Positions 1-10,319 of a stretch of 64,000 bases of DNA are shown one piece after another. Position numbers and translations under genes: made by a program. The notes beneath the pieces are model-generated. The model worked only from the letters and a program-made list of their open reading frames with translations, did no database searches and was not told the origin of the DNA. Position 1 is the first letter of the stretch. Every line of letters begins with the position of its first letter. The stretch is from Agromyces sp. G08B096 (lineage in GTDB: Bacteria; Actinomycetota; Actinomycetes; Actinomycetales; Microbacteriaceae): contig NZ_CP158374.1 in the NCBI RefSeq assembly GCF_040267705.1, forward strand, positions 1,364,001-1,428,000, read 5' to 3'.

Positions 1-830
1 TGAAGGCGCTCACCGGCTCGGGCCAGGTCACCGCCGGCATCCCCGACTCGCTGCAGGCCGCCATCGCGCACCTCGCGGGCGCCGAACGCCTGCTCGTCGC
101 GCTCGACTTCGACGGGACGCTCGCGCCGCTCGTCGACCGGCCCGAGGATGCGCGCGCCACCGACCGGGCGCTCGAGGCCATCCGCCGGCTCGCCGCCATC
201 GAGGACACCCGCGTCGCGATCGTCTCCGGCCGGGCGCTCGACAGCCTCGGCGAGGTCGCCGACCCGCCGACCGGCACGCTGCTGAGCGGCTCCCACGGCG
301 TCGAGCTGAAGCTCGACACGGGGCCCATCCAGATCGACCTGCGCGACGCCGAGCTCGCGAAGCTCGACCGCCTGAACGAGATCGTCGAGTCGGTCGCCTC
401 CGGAGCCGACGGCGCATGGATCGAGCGCAAGCCCGCCGGCCTGGCGCTGCACACCCGGCGCCTCAGCGCCAACGACGGCGTCGCCCTCCAGCACGACGCG
501 AAGGAGCGGGTCGAGGCCGAACTGCTCGGCATCACCGTCCGGACCGGCAAGGCCGTGCTCGAGTTCGCCGTGCGCTCCAGCGACAAGGGCGAGTCGCTCA
601 ACCGGCTGCGCCAGCACGTCGGTGCGAGCGTCGTGCTCTACATCGGCGACGACGTCACCGACGAGGACGCGTTCGCCGCGCTCGACGGCGACGACGTGGG
701 CGTGAAGGTCGGTCAGGGCAAGTCGCTCGCGGCCCACCGGGTGCGCAGTCCGGAGGAGGTCGCGGAGCTCCTGGAGCGCCTCGCCGACGCCCGTGACGCT
801 GCGCGCGGAGGGGCATCCGCCTGGACATAG
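1..830 (+). CDS. otsB: Trehalose-6-phosphate phosphatase, 5' edge of window
   Basis: HAD-superfamily phosphatase that converts trehalose 6-phosphate to trehalose in the cytoplasm. The frame runs from the window edge (first whole codon at base 3) to TAG at 828-830, about 275 residues, close to the usual OtsB length. The first two bases, TG, could therefore be the end of the start codon. Visible motifs are the nucleophile motif DFDGTLAPL (about residues 34-42), SGR with SGSHGVELK in the middle, and the late YIGDDVTDEDAF acidic motif that binds Mg. The otsA partner would lie upstream and is not visible. The TAG stop overlaps the predicted -10 element of ilvD. Confidence 0.9.
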   Translation, partial: KALTGSGQVTAGIPDSLQAAIAHLAGAERLLVALDFDGTLAPLVDRPEDARATDRALEAIRRLAAIEDTRVAIVSGRALDSLGEVADPPTGTLLSGSHGVELKLDTGPIQIDLRDAELAKLDRLNEIVESVASGADGAWIERKPAGLALHTRRLSANDGVALQHDAKERVEAELLGITVRTGKAVLEFAVRSSDKGESLNRLRQHVGASVVLYIGDDVTDEDAFAALDGDDVGVKVGQGKSLAAHRVRSPEEVAELLERLADARDAARGGASAWT

Positions 831-833
831 ACT
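828..833 (+). promoter_or_regulatory. Leaderless -10 element for ilvD, made from the otsB stop codon
   Basis: TAGACT lies 6 bases before the ilvD ATG, the spacing at which transcription would begin on the A of the start codon. No Shine-Dalgarno sequence precedes ilvD. The first three bases are the otsB stop codon. The TANNNT rule for leaderless actinobacterial genes is established; its use here is inferred. Confidence 0.55.
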
Positions 834-839
834 CGTTCC

Positions 840-2537
840 ATGTCCTCCCAGATCGACCCCAAACCGCGTAGCCGCGTCGTCACGGACGGCATCGAAGCCA
901 TGACCAGCCGGGGCATGCTCCGGGCCGTCGGCATGGGCGATGCGGACTGGGACAAGCCGCAGATCGGCATCGCCAGCTCGTGGAACGAGATCACCCCCTG
1001 CAACCTCTCCCTCGGCCGCCTCGCGCAGGCAGCCAAGGAGGGTGTGCACGGCGGGGGAGGCTACCCGCTGCAGTTCGGCACCGTCTCTGTCTCCGACGGC
1101 ATCTCCATGGGCCACGAGGGCATGCACTTCTCGCTCGTCTCGCGCGAGGTCATCGCCGACTCCGTCGAGGTCGTCATGCAGGCCGAGCGCCTCGACGGCT
1201 CGGTGCTGCTCGCCGGCTGCGACAAGTCGATCCCGGGCATGCTCATGGCCGCCGCCCGCCTCGACCTCGCGAGCGTCTTCCTGTACGCCGGGTCGATCGC
1301 GCCGGGCTGGGTGCGCCTGTCCGACGGCACCGAGAAGGACATCACGATCATCGACTCGTTCGAGGCGGTGGGCGCCGTCAAGGCCGGCAAGATGAGCGAG
1401 GCCGACGCCAAGCGCATCGAGTGCGCGTTCGCGCCCGGCGAGGGCGCCTGCGGCGGCATGTACACGGCCAACACGATGGCGTCGGTGGCCGAGGCGCTCG
1501 GCCTCTCGCTGCCGGGCTCCGCGTCGCCCGCCTCGGCCGACCGACGTCGCGACTACTACGCGCACCGCTCGGGTGAGGCCGTCGTCAACCTGCTGAAGCT
1601 CGGCATCACGACCCGCCAGATCCTCACCAAGGAGGCGTTCGAGAACGCGATCGCCGTGGGCATGGCGCTCGGCGGCTCGACCAACATCGTGCTGCACCTG
1701 CTCGCCATCGCCCGCGAGGCCGACGTCGAGCTCACGCTCGACGACTTCAACCGCATCGGCTCGAAGGTGCCGCACATCGGCGACCTCAAGCCGTTCGGCA
1801 AGTACGTCATGAACGACGTCGACCGTCGCGGCGGCGTGCCGGTGCTCATGAAGGCGCTCCTCGATGCGGGCCTGCTGCACGGCGACGTGCTCACCGTCAC
1901 GGGCAAGACCATGGCCGAGAACCTCGCCGAGATGGACCTGCCGCCGCTCGACGGCGAGGTGCTGCACACCCTCGACGACCCGATCCACGAGACCGGCGGG
2001 CTCACGATCCTGCACGGCTCGCTCGCCCCCGAGGGCGCCGTCGTGAAGACCGCCGGATTCGACGCCGCGGTCTTCGAAGGCCCCGCGCGCGTGTTCGAGC
2101 GCGAGCGCGCCGCGATGGACGCGCTGACCAACGGCGAGATCGCCGCGGGCGACGTCGTCGTGATCCGCTACGAGGGCCCGAAGGGCGGGCCCGGCATGCG
2201 CGAGATGCTCGCGATCACCGCCGCCATCAAGGGCGCTGGGCTCGGAAAAGATGTACTACTCTTGACGGACGGTCGATTCTCAGGCGGCACAACCGGCCTG
2301 TGCATCGGCCATCTGGCACCCGAGGCGGTGGACGCAGGTCCGATCGCCTTCGTGCGCGATGGTGATCTGATTCGGGTCGATATCGCAGCTCGTTCCATCG
2401 ACCTACTGGTCGACGAAGCCGAGCTGGCAGCCCGCCGCGACGGCTGGGCTCCGCTTCCCCCGCGCTACACCCGAGGCGTCCTCGCGAAGTACTCCAAGCT
2501 CGTGCGTTCTGCCGCCGAAGGCGCCACGACGGGCTGA
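840..2537 (+). CDS. ilvD: Dihydroxy-acid dehydratase
   Basis: Fe-S dehydratase that converts 2,3-dihydroxy-isovalerate and 2,3-dihydroxy-3-methylvalerate to the 2-oxo acids in valine and isoleucine synthesis. It has 565 residues, the usual actinobacterial length. The three cluster-ligand cysteines are visible: Cys54 in ITPCNLS, Cys127 in GCDKSIPG and Cys204 in [15 protein letters not shown]. The late family motif [15 protein letters not shown] is also present. The ATG at 840 sits at leaderless spacing from TAGACT and has no ribosome binding site. ilvB follows after 41 bases. Codons from about 2235 to 2445 are richer in A/T-ending triplets than the rest of the gene. Confidence 0.97.
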   Translation: MSSQIDPKPRSRVVTDGIEAMTSRGMLRAVGMGDADWDKPQIGIASSWNEITPCNLSLGRLAQAAKEGVHGGGGYPLQFGTVSVSDGISMGHEGMHFSLVSREVIADSVEVVMQAERLDGSVLLAGCDKSIPGMLMAAARLDLASVFLYAGSIAPGWVRLSDGTEKDITIIDSFEAVGAVKAGKMSEADAKRIECAFAPGEGACGGMYTANTMASVAEALGLSLPGSASPASADRRRDYYAHRSGEAVVNLLKLGITTRQILTKEAFENAIAVGMALGGSTNIVLHLLAIAREADVELTLDDFNRIGSKVPHIGDLKPFGKYVMNDVDRRGGVPVLMKALLDAGLLHGDVLTVTGKTMAENLAEMDLPPLDGEVLHTLDDPIHETGGLTILHGSLAPEGAVVKTAGFDAAVFEGPARVFERERAAMDALTNGEIAAGDVVVIRYEGPKGGPGMREMLAITAAIKGAGLGKDVLLLTDGRFSGGTTGLCIGHLAPEAVDAGPIAFVRDGDLIRVDIAARSIDLLVDEAELAARRDGWAPLPPRYTRGVLAKYSKLVRSAAEGATTG

Positions 2538-2578
2538 GTGCTGCGCCCACCCGCACACCGTCCAGCAGAAGGAACCGT

Positions 2579-4381
2579 ATGTCCACGGAATCATCACCCG
2601 TGCCATCGCCCGCGAACGTGCCCTCGAGCGCGCCCGAGCTGATCACGGGAGCCGAGGCGGTCGTCCGCTCGCTCGAGCTGCTCGGCATCACCGACGTGTT
2701 CGGTCTGCCGGGCGGGGCGATCCTGCCCGTCTACGACCCGCTCCTCGACAGCCGCCGGCTCCGGCACATCCTCGTCCGGCACGAGCAGGGCGCCGGCCAC
2801 GCGGCCGAGGGCTACGCCTCGTCCAGCGGCAAGCTCGGCGTCGCGATCGCGACCTCCGGCCCGGGGGCGACGAACCTCGTCACCGCGATCGCCGACGCCC
2901 ACATGGACTCGGTGCCCCTCCTCGCGATCACCGGTCAGGTGTTCTCGAACCTCATGGGCACCGACGCCTTCCAGGAGGCCGACATCGTGGGCATCACGAT
3001 GCCGGTCACCAAGCACAGCTTCCTCGTGAAGGATCCCGCCGACATCCCCGCGACCATCGCGGCCGCCGTGCACATCGCGACGACCGGCCGCCCCGGCCCG
3101 GTGCTCGTCGACATCACGAAGGACGCCCAGCAGGCGACGTTCCCGTTCCAGTGGCCGCCGAAGGTCGACCTGCCGGGCTACCGGCCGATCACGAAGGCCC
3201 ACGGCAAGCAGGTCGCTGCCGCGGCGCAGCTGATCGCGGAGGCCAAGCGCCCCGTGCTCTACGTCGGCGGCGGAGTCATCCGCTCCGGGGCATCCGATGA
3301 ACTGCGCACCCTCGCGGAGGCGACGAACGCGCCCGTGGTGACGACGCTCATGGCTCGCGGCGCGTTCCCCGACTCGCACCCGCAGCACCTCGGCATGCCG
3401 GGCATGCACGGCACCGTGCCCGCGGTGCTCGCGCTGCAGGAGTCCGACCTGCTCGTCGTGCTCGGCGCGCGCTTCGACGACCGCGTCACGGGCAAGGCGT
3501 CGCTCTTCGCGCCGAACGCGAAGGTCGTGCACGTCGACATCGACCCGGCCGAGATCTCGAAGATCCGCACCGCCGACGTGCCGATCGTGGGCGACCTGAA
3601 AGACGTGCTCGTCGACCTCGTCGCCGCGTACCGGTCGGCGACCGCCGAGACGACGCCCGACCTCGAGGAGTGGTGGGCGACGCTCGACGGGCTCCGCACG
3701 GAGTACCCGCTCGGGTACGCGCCGACCTCCGACGGCCTGCTCGCGCCCCAGTACGTGATCGAGCGCATCGGCGAGCTCACCGGACCCGAGGGCGTGTACG
3801 CCGCAGGCGTCGGTCAGCACCAGATGTGGGCCGCGCAGTTCATCAAGTACGAGCGACCGAACTCGTGGCTGAACTCCGGCGGCGCCGGCACCATGGGCTA
3901 CGCCGTGCCCGCGGCGATGGGGGCGAAGGTCGCCCAGCCCGACCGCGTGGTGTGGGCGATCGACGGCGACGGCTGCTTCCAGATGACGAACCAGGAGCTC
4001 GCCACCTGCGCCCTGAACGACATCCCGATCAAGGTCGCGATCATCAACAACTCCTCGCTCGGCATGGTGCGCCAGTGGCAGACCCTGTTCTACGACGGCC
4101 GGTACTCCAACACCGACCTGAACACCGGCCACGACTCGGTCCGCATCCCCGACTTCGTGAAGCTCGCCGAGGCGTACGGCGCGCTCGGCATCCGCGTGAC
4201 GAAGCCCGGAGAGGTCGACGACGCAATCAAGCTCGCGCTCGAGACCAACGACCGCCCGGTCGTGATCGACTTCGTCGTCTCGGCCGACGCGATGGTGTGG
4301 CCGATGGTGCCGCAGGGCGTGTCGAACAGCTACATCCAGTACGCGCGCGACCACGCGCCCGCGTTCAGCGAGGAGGACTGA
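2579..4381 (+). CDS. ilvB: Acetolactate synthase, large catalytic subunit
   Basis: ThDP-dependent synthase that makes acetolactate or acetohydroxybutyrate from pyruvate, the first common step of branched-chain amino-acid synthesis. At 600 residues it has three domains: an N-terminal PYR domain with the catalytic Glu in [14 protein letters not shown] (about residues 60-73), a central FAD-binding domain, and a C-terminal PP domain with the ThDP/Mg motif GDGCFQM...[11 protein letters not shown]. The ATG follows an AGAAGGAA ribosome binding site. ilvN starts 2 bases after its stop, so the two subunits are made together. The first 20 residues are a flexible Ser/Pro-rich tail. Confidence 0.97.
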   Translation: MSTESSPVPSPANVPSSAPELITGAEAVVRSLELLGITDVFGLPGGAILPVYDPLLDSRRLRHILVRHEQGAGHAAEGYASSSGKLGVAIATSGPGATNLVTAIADAHMDSVPLLAITGQVFSNLMGTDAFQEADIVGITMPVTKHSFLVKDPADIPATIAAAVHIATTGRPGPVLVDITKDAQQATFPFQWPPKVDLPGYRPITKAHGKQVAAAAQLIAEAKRPVLYVGGGVIRSGASDELRTLAEATNAPVVTTLMARGAFPDSHPQHLGMPGMHGTVPAVLALQESDLLVVLGARFDDRVTGKASLFAPNAKVVHVDIDPAEISKIRTADVPIVGDLKDVLVDLVAAYRSATAETTPDLEEWWATLDGLRTEYPLGYAPTSDGLLAPQYVIERIGELTGPEGVYAAGVGQHQMWAAQFIKYERPNSWLNSGGAGTMGYAVPAAMGAKVAQPDRVVWAIDGDGCFQMTNQELATCALNDIPIKVAIINNSSLGMVRQWQTLFYDGRYSNTDLNTGHDSVRIPDFVKLAEAYGALGIRVTKPGEVDDAIKLALETNDRPVVIDFVVSADAMVWPMVPQGVSNSYIQYARDHAPAFSEED

Positions 4382-4383
4382 CC

Positions 4384-6079
<1,696 letters not shown>

Positions 6080-6097
6080 GCGCGACCGTCGCTCCGC

Positions 6098-6133
6098 CGA
6101 GGGCGGGGCCGGCTCCGGCCGGCCCCGCCCTCG
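6098..6133 (+). terminator. Strong 16-bp hairpin between ilvC and cutC
   Basis: Perfect 16-bp GC-rich stem (6098-6113 with 6118-6133) around loop TCCG, 37 bases before cutC and just upstream of its predicted -10. It is the second terminator-like hairpin after ilvC and has no T tract. It would insulate cutC from ilv transcription. Confidence 0.65.
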
Positions 6134-6157
6134 TGCGTCTCGGGGGAGCGTCGCCGG

Positions 6158-6163
6158 TACCCT
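6158..6163 (+). promoter_or_regulatory. Leaderless -10 element for cutC
   Basis: TACCCT lies 6 bases before the cutC ATG at 6170, with no Shine-Dalgarno sequence. It follows the 6098-6133 hairpin directly, which fits cutC starting a new transcript. Confidence 0.5.
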
Positions 6164-6169
6164 GATCGG

Positions 6170-6931
6170 ATGACCCGAGCGCCCCTGCCCGTCGAGATCG
6201 CCGTACAGGATGCCGCGGGCGTCCGCATCGCCCTCGAGGCAGGTGCCGCCCGCATCGAACTCTGTCAGGCGCTCGGCCTCGGCGGGCTGACGCCCTCCGC
6301 CGGCCTGATCGAGGCGGCCGTCGACCAGGCCCAGCAGGCCGCGGCTGAGCGATTCGTCCACGTCCTCGTCCGCCCGCGCGGCGGCGGGTTCGTGTACGAC
6401 GAGGAGGAGCGGTCCGTCATCGAGCGGGACATCCGTGCGGCGCGCGCGCTCGGCGCGCACGGCGTGGTCGTCGGCGCCCTCACCGAGCGCGGTGAGCTCG
6501 ACGCCGACGCCATCGCGCGCTTCGTCGAGGCCGCCGACGGGATCGACGTCACCGTGCACCGCGTGGTGGACGCTGCGGCCGACCCGGCGGCCGCCGTGCG
6601 GGCGGCGCAGGCCGCCGGCGCCCGCCGGGTGCTGACCTCCGGCGGTGCGCAGGATTGCCGCGCGGGACTCGACCGGCTGGCCGAGTTCGTCGAGGAGACG
6701 ACCGACCTCGAGATCATGGCGGGCGGCGGCGTGCGGATCGCGGACATCGCCGAGCTGATCTCCGCCGGCGTCCACGCGGTGCACCTCTCCGCGCGCGGCA
6801 CCACGAGCCGCGGCGGCGCGAGCGGGCCGGGCGGCGGCGTCGACGGGTTCGATATCACCGACCCCGGGCTCGTCCGTGCGGCCGTCGCGGCGGCCGCCGC
6901 AACGCCACGTGGCGGGGCCACCGGTCGATAG
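6170..6931 (+). CDS. cutC: CutC family protein
   Basis: A 253-residue TIM-barrel protein of the CutC family. The family was first tied to copper homeostasis in E. coli, but its molecular function is unsettled. Typical segments are visible: EIAVQDAAGVRIALEAGAARIELC at the start (in two parts: EIAVQDAAG, then GAARIELC), GGLTPSAGLIE, HVLVRPRGGGFVYDEEE, TVHRVVD, RVLTSGG and the late HLSARG. I chose the ATG at 6170 because the longer open frame upstream reads through a hairpin and a duplicated ilvC fragment. The TAG stop overlaps the next gene's -10. Confidence 0.9.
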   Translation: MTRAPLPVEIAVQDAAGVRIALEAGAARIELCQALGLGGLTPSAGLIEAAVDQAQQAAAERFVHVLVRPRGGGFVYDEEERSVIERDIRAARALGAHGVVVGALTERGELDADAIARFVEAADGIDVTVHRVVDAAADPAAAVRAAQAAGARRVLTSGGAQDCRAGLDRLAEFVEETTDLEIMAGGGVRIADIAELISAGVHAVHLSARGTTSRGGASGPGGGVDGFDITDPGLVRAAVAAAAATPRGGATGR

Positions 6932-6934
6932 GGT
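6929..6934 (+). promoter_or_regulatory. Leaderless -10 made from the cutC stop codon
   Basis: TAGGGT begins with the cutC TAG stop (6929-6931) and lies 6 bases before the ATG at 6941. There is no ribosome binding site. Confidence 0.45.
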
Positions 6935-6940
6935 GGGCGC

Positions 6941-7456
6941 ATGACCCGCGACCCCGACGACGACGCGCTCCGCTGGGAGGGCGACGACGATCCCACGCTG
7001 GCGCCCGGCTGGAAGCGCGTCGGCGCCGCCGCCGACGGCTCCGCCTCACGGGCCGGATCGACCTCCGACCCGGGCGACGCCGATGTCGCCGATTCCGCTG
7101 CCACAGGCGAGGGCGAGGAGGCGGATCGGGACACGACCGGGGAGACCGCTCAGCGGGCGGATGCCTCGCGCCAGACCGGCTCGGTCGAGCTGGTCGTCCT
7201 CGGGGTCCTCGGCGGCGTCTACCTGCTGTACACGATCGGGTGGCTGCTGACCGCGATCCGGGCGACGCCGCCCGGCTTCAGCGTGCTGGGCGACGTCATG
7301 TACGAACTCGGTCTCTGGTTCGCCGTCGCCGCCCCGCTCCTGTGGTTCGGGCTGGTCTTCCTGCTGGTGCGCCGGGCGACGCTCCGGCTCGTGTGGCTCG
7401 CGGTGGGGGCGGTCGTGCTCGTCCCGCTCGCCTTCGTGGTGGGGGTGACCGCATGA
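6941..7456 (+). CDS. Conserved membrane protein with acidic N-terminal tail
   Basis: A 171-residue protein I do not recognise by function. Residues 1-80 are hydrophilic and acidic (Asp/Glu/Ala/Gly-rich, probably disordered and cytoplasmic). Three hydrophobic segments follow: about 82-100 (VVLGVLGGVYLLYTIGWLL), 120-140 and 147-168. It overlaps the next membrane gene by ATGA, so the two are translationally coupled and may form a complex. Nothing links the pair to serA or cutC beyond position. Confidence 0.75.
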   Translation: MTRDPDDDALRWEGDDDPTLAPGWKRVGAAADGSASRAGSTSDPGDADVADSAATGEGEEADRDTTGETAQRADASRQTGSVELVVLGVLGGVYLLYTIGWLLTAIRATPPGFSVLGDVMYELGLWFAVAAPLLWFGLVFLLVRRATLRLVWLAVGAVVLVPLAFVVGVTA

Positions 7457-7821
7457 GCGCCGCCGAGACGGCCGGCTCCGAGCCGGTGACGAGCGCCGAG
7501 GCGCCCGGTCGCACGCAGCCGCTGTGGCTCCGGGTGACCCTCGCGGTCGCCTTCGGCCTGTTCTTCGCCTACGACCTCTGGGAGGTCGTGGAGAGCCTCG
7601 TGCAGCTGTTGAGCATCGGCGTGACTTTCACGGTCGTCGGGTGGATCGTGATGGGTGCGGCGCTCGTCGCGCCGGTCGCGTGCTTCGTCGGGGCGTTCCT
7701 CCTCGGCCGGCGGCGGAGCGTCCTCGTGTCCGCGCTGTGCTATCTCGGCGGACTCGCGGTGTCGGCGGCGCTGTTCACGTCGCTCTCGGTGCTCCTGCTC
7801 ATCGCGGGCTCGTTCGCCTGA
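7453..7821 (+). CDS. Small membrane protein coupled to the upstream gene
   Basis: A 122-residue protein with a short polar start and about three to four transmembrane segments (VTLAVAFGLFFAYDLWEVV, FTVVGWIVMGAALVAPVAC, and two more to the C-terminus). The ATG overlaps the stop of the preceding gene by ATGA. I do not recognise a family. It ends 163 bases before serA, which has its own predicted promoter. Confidence 0.7.
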   Translation: MSAAETAGSEPVTSAEAPGRTQPLWLRVTLAVAFGLFFAYDLWEVVESLVQLLSIGVTFTVVGWIVMGAALVAPVACFVGAFLLGRRRSVLVSALCYLGGLAVSAALFTSLSVLLLIAGSFA

Positions 7822-7894
7822 GCCGCGACATCCGGTATCGACCGACGAGGTCGGCATCCGGCGTCACACGACGAGCCGGGCATCCGCGCTCAAG

Positions 7895-7920
7895 TAGCAT
7901 GTCGGGGTAGGCGCCCCGAC
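7895..7920 (+). promoter_or_regulatory. serA -10 element and leader hairpin
   Basis: TAGCAT (7895-7900) would start a leader of roughly 75-80 bases. The next bases can fold into a 7-bp stem, GTCGGGG (7901-7907) with CCCCGAC (7914-7920). No convincing -35 is visible. A GAAGGAA ribosome binding site precedes the GTG. The hairpin is at the 5' end of the transcript and could affect initiation or stability; its role is unknown. Confidence 0.4.
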
Positions 7921-7984
7921 GGCGTGTGGCGCATCCCACCGCAAGCCGCCGCCTCGCGCGCGCATCGCCCCGAAGGAACCGTTC

Positions 7985-9577
7985 GTGTCAAAGCCGGTCG
8001 TGCTGATCGCCGAAGAACTCTCGCCCGCCACCGTCGACGCCCTCGGGCCCGACTTCGAGATCCGCACGGTCGACGGCACCGACCGTCCGGCGCTGCTGTC
8101 GGCGATCTCCGAAGCCGATGCCATCCTCATCCGGTCCGCGACGCAGGTCGACGCGGAGGCCATCGCGGCCGCGCCGAAGCTGAAGGTGGTCGCGCGTGCC
8201 GGTGTCGGGCTCGACAACGTCGACGTGAAGGCGGCGACGACCGCCGGCGTGATGGTCGTGAACGCGCCGACCTCGAACATCATCTCCGCGGCGGAGCTCA
8301 CCATCGGGCACATCCTGAGCCTCGCCCGGCACATCCCGGCGGGCCACGCCTCGCTCAGCGCGGGGGAGTGGAAGCGTTCGGCGTACACCGGCACCGAGCT
8401 CTACGAGAAGACGGTCGGCATCATCGGCCTCGGCCGCATCGGCGCGCTGATCACCGCGCGCCTCCAGGCGTTCGGCATGGAGGTCATCGCGTACGACCCG
8501 TACATCACGGCGGCGCGCGCGCAGCAGCTCGGCGTGCAGACGGTCTCGCTCGACGAGCTGCTCGAGCGCAGCGACTTCGTCACGATCCACATGCCGCGCA
8601 CACCCGAGACCCTCGGCATGATCGGCGCGGAGCAGCTCGCGAAGATGAAGCCGACCGCGTACGTCGTGAACGTGGCGCGCGGCGGCCTCATCGACGAGCA
8701 GGCCCTGCACGATGCCCTCGTCGCGGGCACCATCGCGGGCGCCGGGCTCGACGTGTTCGTGAGCGAGCCGCCGAAGGAGTCGCCGCTGCTCGGCCTGCCG
8801 AACATCCTCGTGACGCCGCACCTCGGCGCGTCCACCGACGACGCGCAGGAGAAGGCGGGCGTGTCGGTCGCCAAGTCGGTGCGCCTCGCCCTGGCTGGCG
8901 AGCTCGTACCCGACGCGGTGAACGTCGCCGGCGGCGTCATCGACCCGTACGTCCGCCCCGGCATCCCGCTCGTGGAGAAGCTCGGCCAGCTCTTCTCCGG
9001 GCTCGCGCACGGCGCGCTCACGAGCCTCGACATCGAGGTGCGCGGCGAGCTCGTCGACTACGACGTGAGCGTGCTGAAGCTCGCGGCGCTGAAGGGCGTG
9101 TTCACCAACGTCGTCTCCGAGACCGTCTCGTACGTCAACGCGCCCCTGCTCGCCGAGCAGCGGGGCGTGCAGGTGCGTCTCATCGCCGAGGGCGAGAGCC
9201 CCGAGTACCGCAACGTGATCACGCTCCGCGGCGCGCTCTCCGACGGGCGGCAGGTCTCGGTGTCGGGTACCCTCACCGGCACCAAGCAGGTCGAGAAGCT
9301 CGTCGGCATCAACGACTACGACGTCGAGGTGCCGATCGCGAAGCATCACATCGTGATGCTGTACACCGACCGTCCGGGCATCGTCGCCGTGTACGGCGGC
9401 GAGTTCGGCGACGCGGGCATCAACATCGCCGGCATGCAGATCGCTCGTCGCGAGGCGGGCGGCCAGGCGCTCAGCGTGCTGACCGTCGACTCGCCGGTAC
9501 CCGCCGAGGTGCTCGAGCGGGTGCGGGCGGCGATCGATGCGACCGCCCTCGTCGAGATCGACATCACCGAGGACTGA
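7985..9577 (+). CDS. serA: D-3-phosphoglycerate dehydrogenase
   Basis: NAD-dependent enzyme that commits 3-phosphoglycerate to serine synthesis. At 530 residues it is the long form found in mycobacteria: a substrate/nucleotide-binding region with GLGRIGALITARLQAFG (about residues 147-163), the catalytic Arg and His region (VARGGLID, TPHLGASTDDAQ), an ASB-type intervening domain, and a C-terminal ACT domain (HIVMLYTDRPGIVAVYGGEFG) for serine feedback. The start is GTG at 7985, with GAAGGAACC a few bases upstream. A bidirectional terminator follows. Confidence 0.96.
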   Translation: MSKPVVLIAEELSPATVDALGPDFEIRTVDGTDRPALLSAISEADAILIRSATQVDAEAIAAAPKLKVVARAGVGLDNVDVKAATTAGVMVVNAPTSNIISAAELTIGHILSLARHIPAGHASLSAGEWKRSAYTGTELYEKTVGIIGLGRIGALITARLQAFGMEVIAYDPYITAARAQQLGVQTVSLDELLERSDFVTIHMPRTPETLGMIGAEQLAKMKPTAYVVNVARGGLIDEQALHDALVAGTIAGAGLDVFVSEPPKESPLLGLPNILVTPHLGASTDDAQEKAGVSVAKSVRLALAGELVPDAVNVAGGVIDPYVRPGIPLVEKLGQLFSGLAHGALTSLDIEVRGELVDYDVSVLKLAALKGVFTNVVSETVSYVNAPLLAEQRGVQVRLIAEGESPEYRNVITLRGALSDGRQVSVSGTLTGTKQVEKLVGINDYDVEVPIAKHHIVMLYTDRPGIVAVYGGEFGDAGINIAGMQIARREAGGQALSVLTVDSPVPAEVLERVRAAIDATALVEIDITED

Positions 9578-9591
9578 CGCTCCGACGACGC

Positions 9592-9625
9592 ACGACGGCC
9601 CGGATGCCTCGCACCGGGCCGTCGT
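9592..9625. terminator. Bidirectional terminator between serA and the TetR gene
   Basis: Perfect 12-bp stem ACGACGGCCCGG / CCGGGCCGTCGT with a 10-base loop, between two convergent genes. The loop begins ATGCC and completes a GGATGCC word. Confidence 0.75.
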
Positions 9626-9636
9626 CGTCTGCCGGG

Positions 9637-10221
9637 CTACTCGCGGCCGGTGCGGCGCGCGGTTTCGTCGCGCGCCACGCGCTCGAGCAGGTCGACGAGC
9701 GCGTCCATCTCGTGCGACTCGACGGCGGCGGTGTCGACGTCGTCGCCTCGGGCGTCCGCTCGGAGCGCCGCGTGGTAGTAGAGGCCGTCGCCGATGAGGG
9801 TGATGGCGAGCGCGACCGTGGGGTCGCCGACCTCGCGCTCGAGTTCGTCGAGCCAGCGCCGGCGCACCTCGTCGATCGCCTGCGCGGTCGCGCGGTCGCC
9901 GCCCTGGGCGAGGCGGACGGCGGCGACGAAGGTGCGGTCGAGGGCGGTCTCGAGCTCGGTGGAGGAGCGGACGAAGTAGGAGATGGCGCCGTCGGGCGCG
10001 CCGTGGATGCGCTCGACGTCGTCGTCGACCAGGCGGTGGAGCCGCTCGACGAGGCCGGCGATGAGGGCCTGCCGCGAGGCGAAGTGGTAGAGCAGGCCGC
10101 CCTTGGAGACGCCGGCCGCCCTCGCGGTCGCGTCGAGCGTGGCCGTGCGCTCGCCGTCGGCGATGATGAGGCGCTCGAATGCGTCGAGGACGGCCTCGCG
10201 GGCGGCTGGTGGTCGGCTCAT
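9637..10221 (-). CDS. TetR family transcriptional repressor
   Basis: A 194-residue regulator. The N-terminal HTH is visible (residues about 8-52: AVLDAFERLIIADG, TLDATARAAGVSKGGLLYHF, ASRQALIAGLVERL). The C-terminal helical domain would bind the inducer, probably an efflux substrate. Start chosen at MSRPPAAREAVL; a longer open frame upstream would cover the operator and the divergent promoter. It is divergent from the MFS gene at 10320, with a palindromic operator between them. The arrangement resembles LfrR/LfrA of mycobacteria, where the repressor controls the pump. Confidence 0.9.
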   Translation of the reverse strand: MSRPPAAREAVLDAFERLIIADGERTATLDATARAAGVSKGGLLYHFASRQALIAGLVERLHRLVDDDVERIHGAPDGAISYFVRSSTELETALDRTFVAAVRLAQGGDRATAQAIDEVRRRWLDELEREVGDPTVALAITLIGDGLYYHAALRADARGDDVDTAAVESHEMDALVDLLERVARDETARRTGRE

Positions 10222-10270
10222 GACTCGATTGTCGGGGATGCCGCGTGACGTCGGGGGTTCACGTCTGTTA

Positions 10271-10292
10271 CTATACCAGCCGGACGGTATAG
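10271..10292. promoter_or_regulatory. Predicted TetR operator
   Basis: Perfect 7-bp inverted repeat CTATACC ... GGTATAG with an 8-base GC-rich spacer, in the 98-bp gap between the divergent TetR and MFS genes. The arms are AT-rich in a GC-rich background and overlap -10-like TATACC/TATAGA words. Both genes would be repressed from this site. Confidence 0.75.
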
Positions 10293-10319
10293 AAACCCAG
10301 CCACGAAACCGAGTACGAG

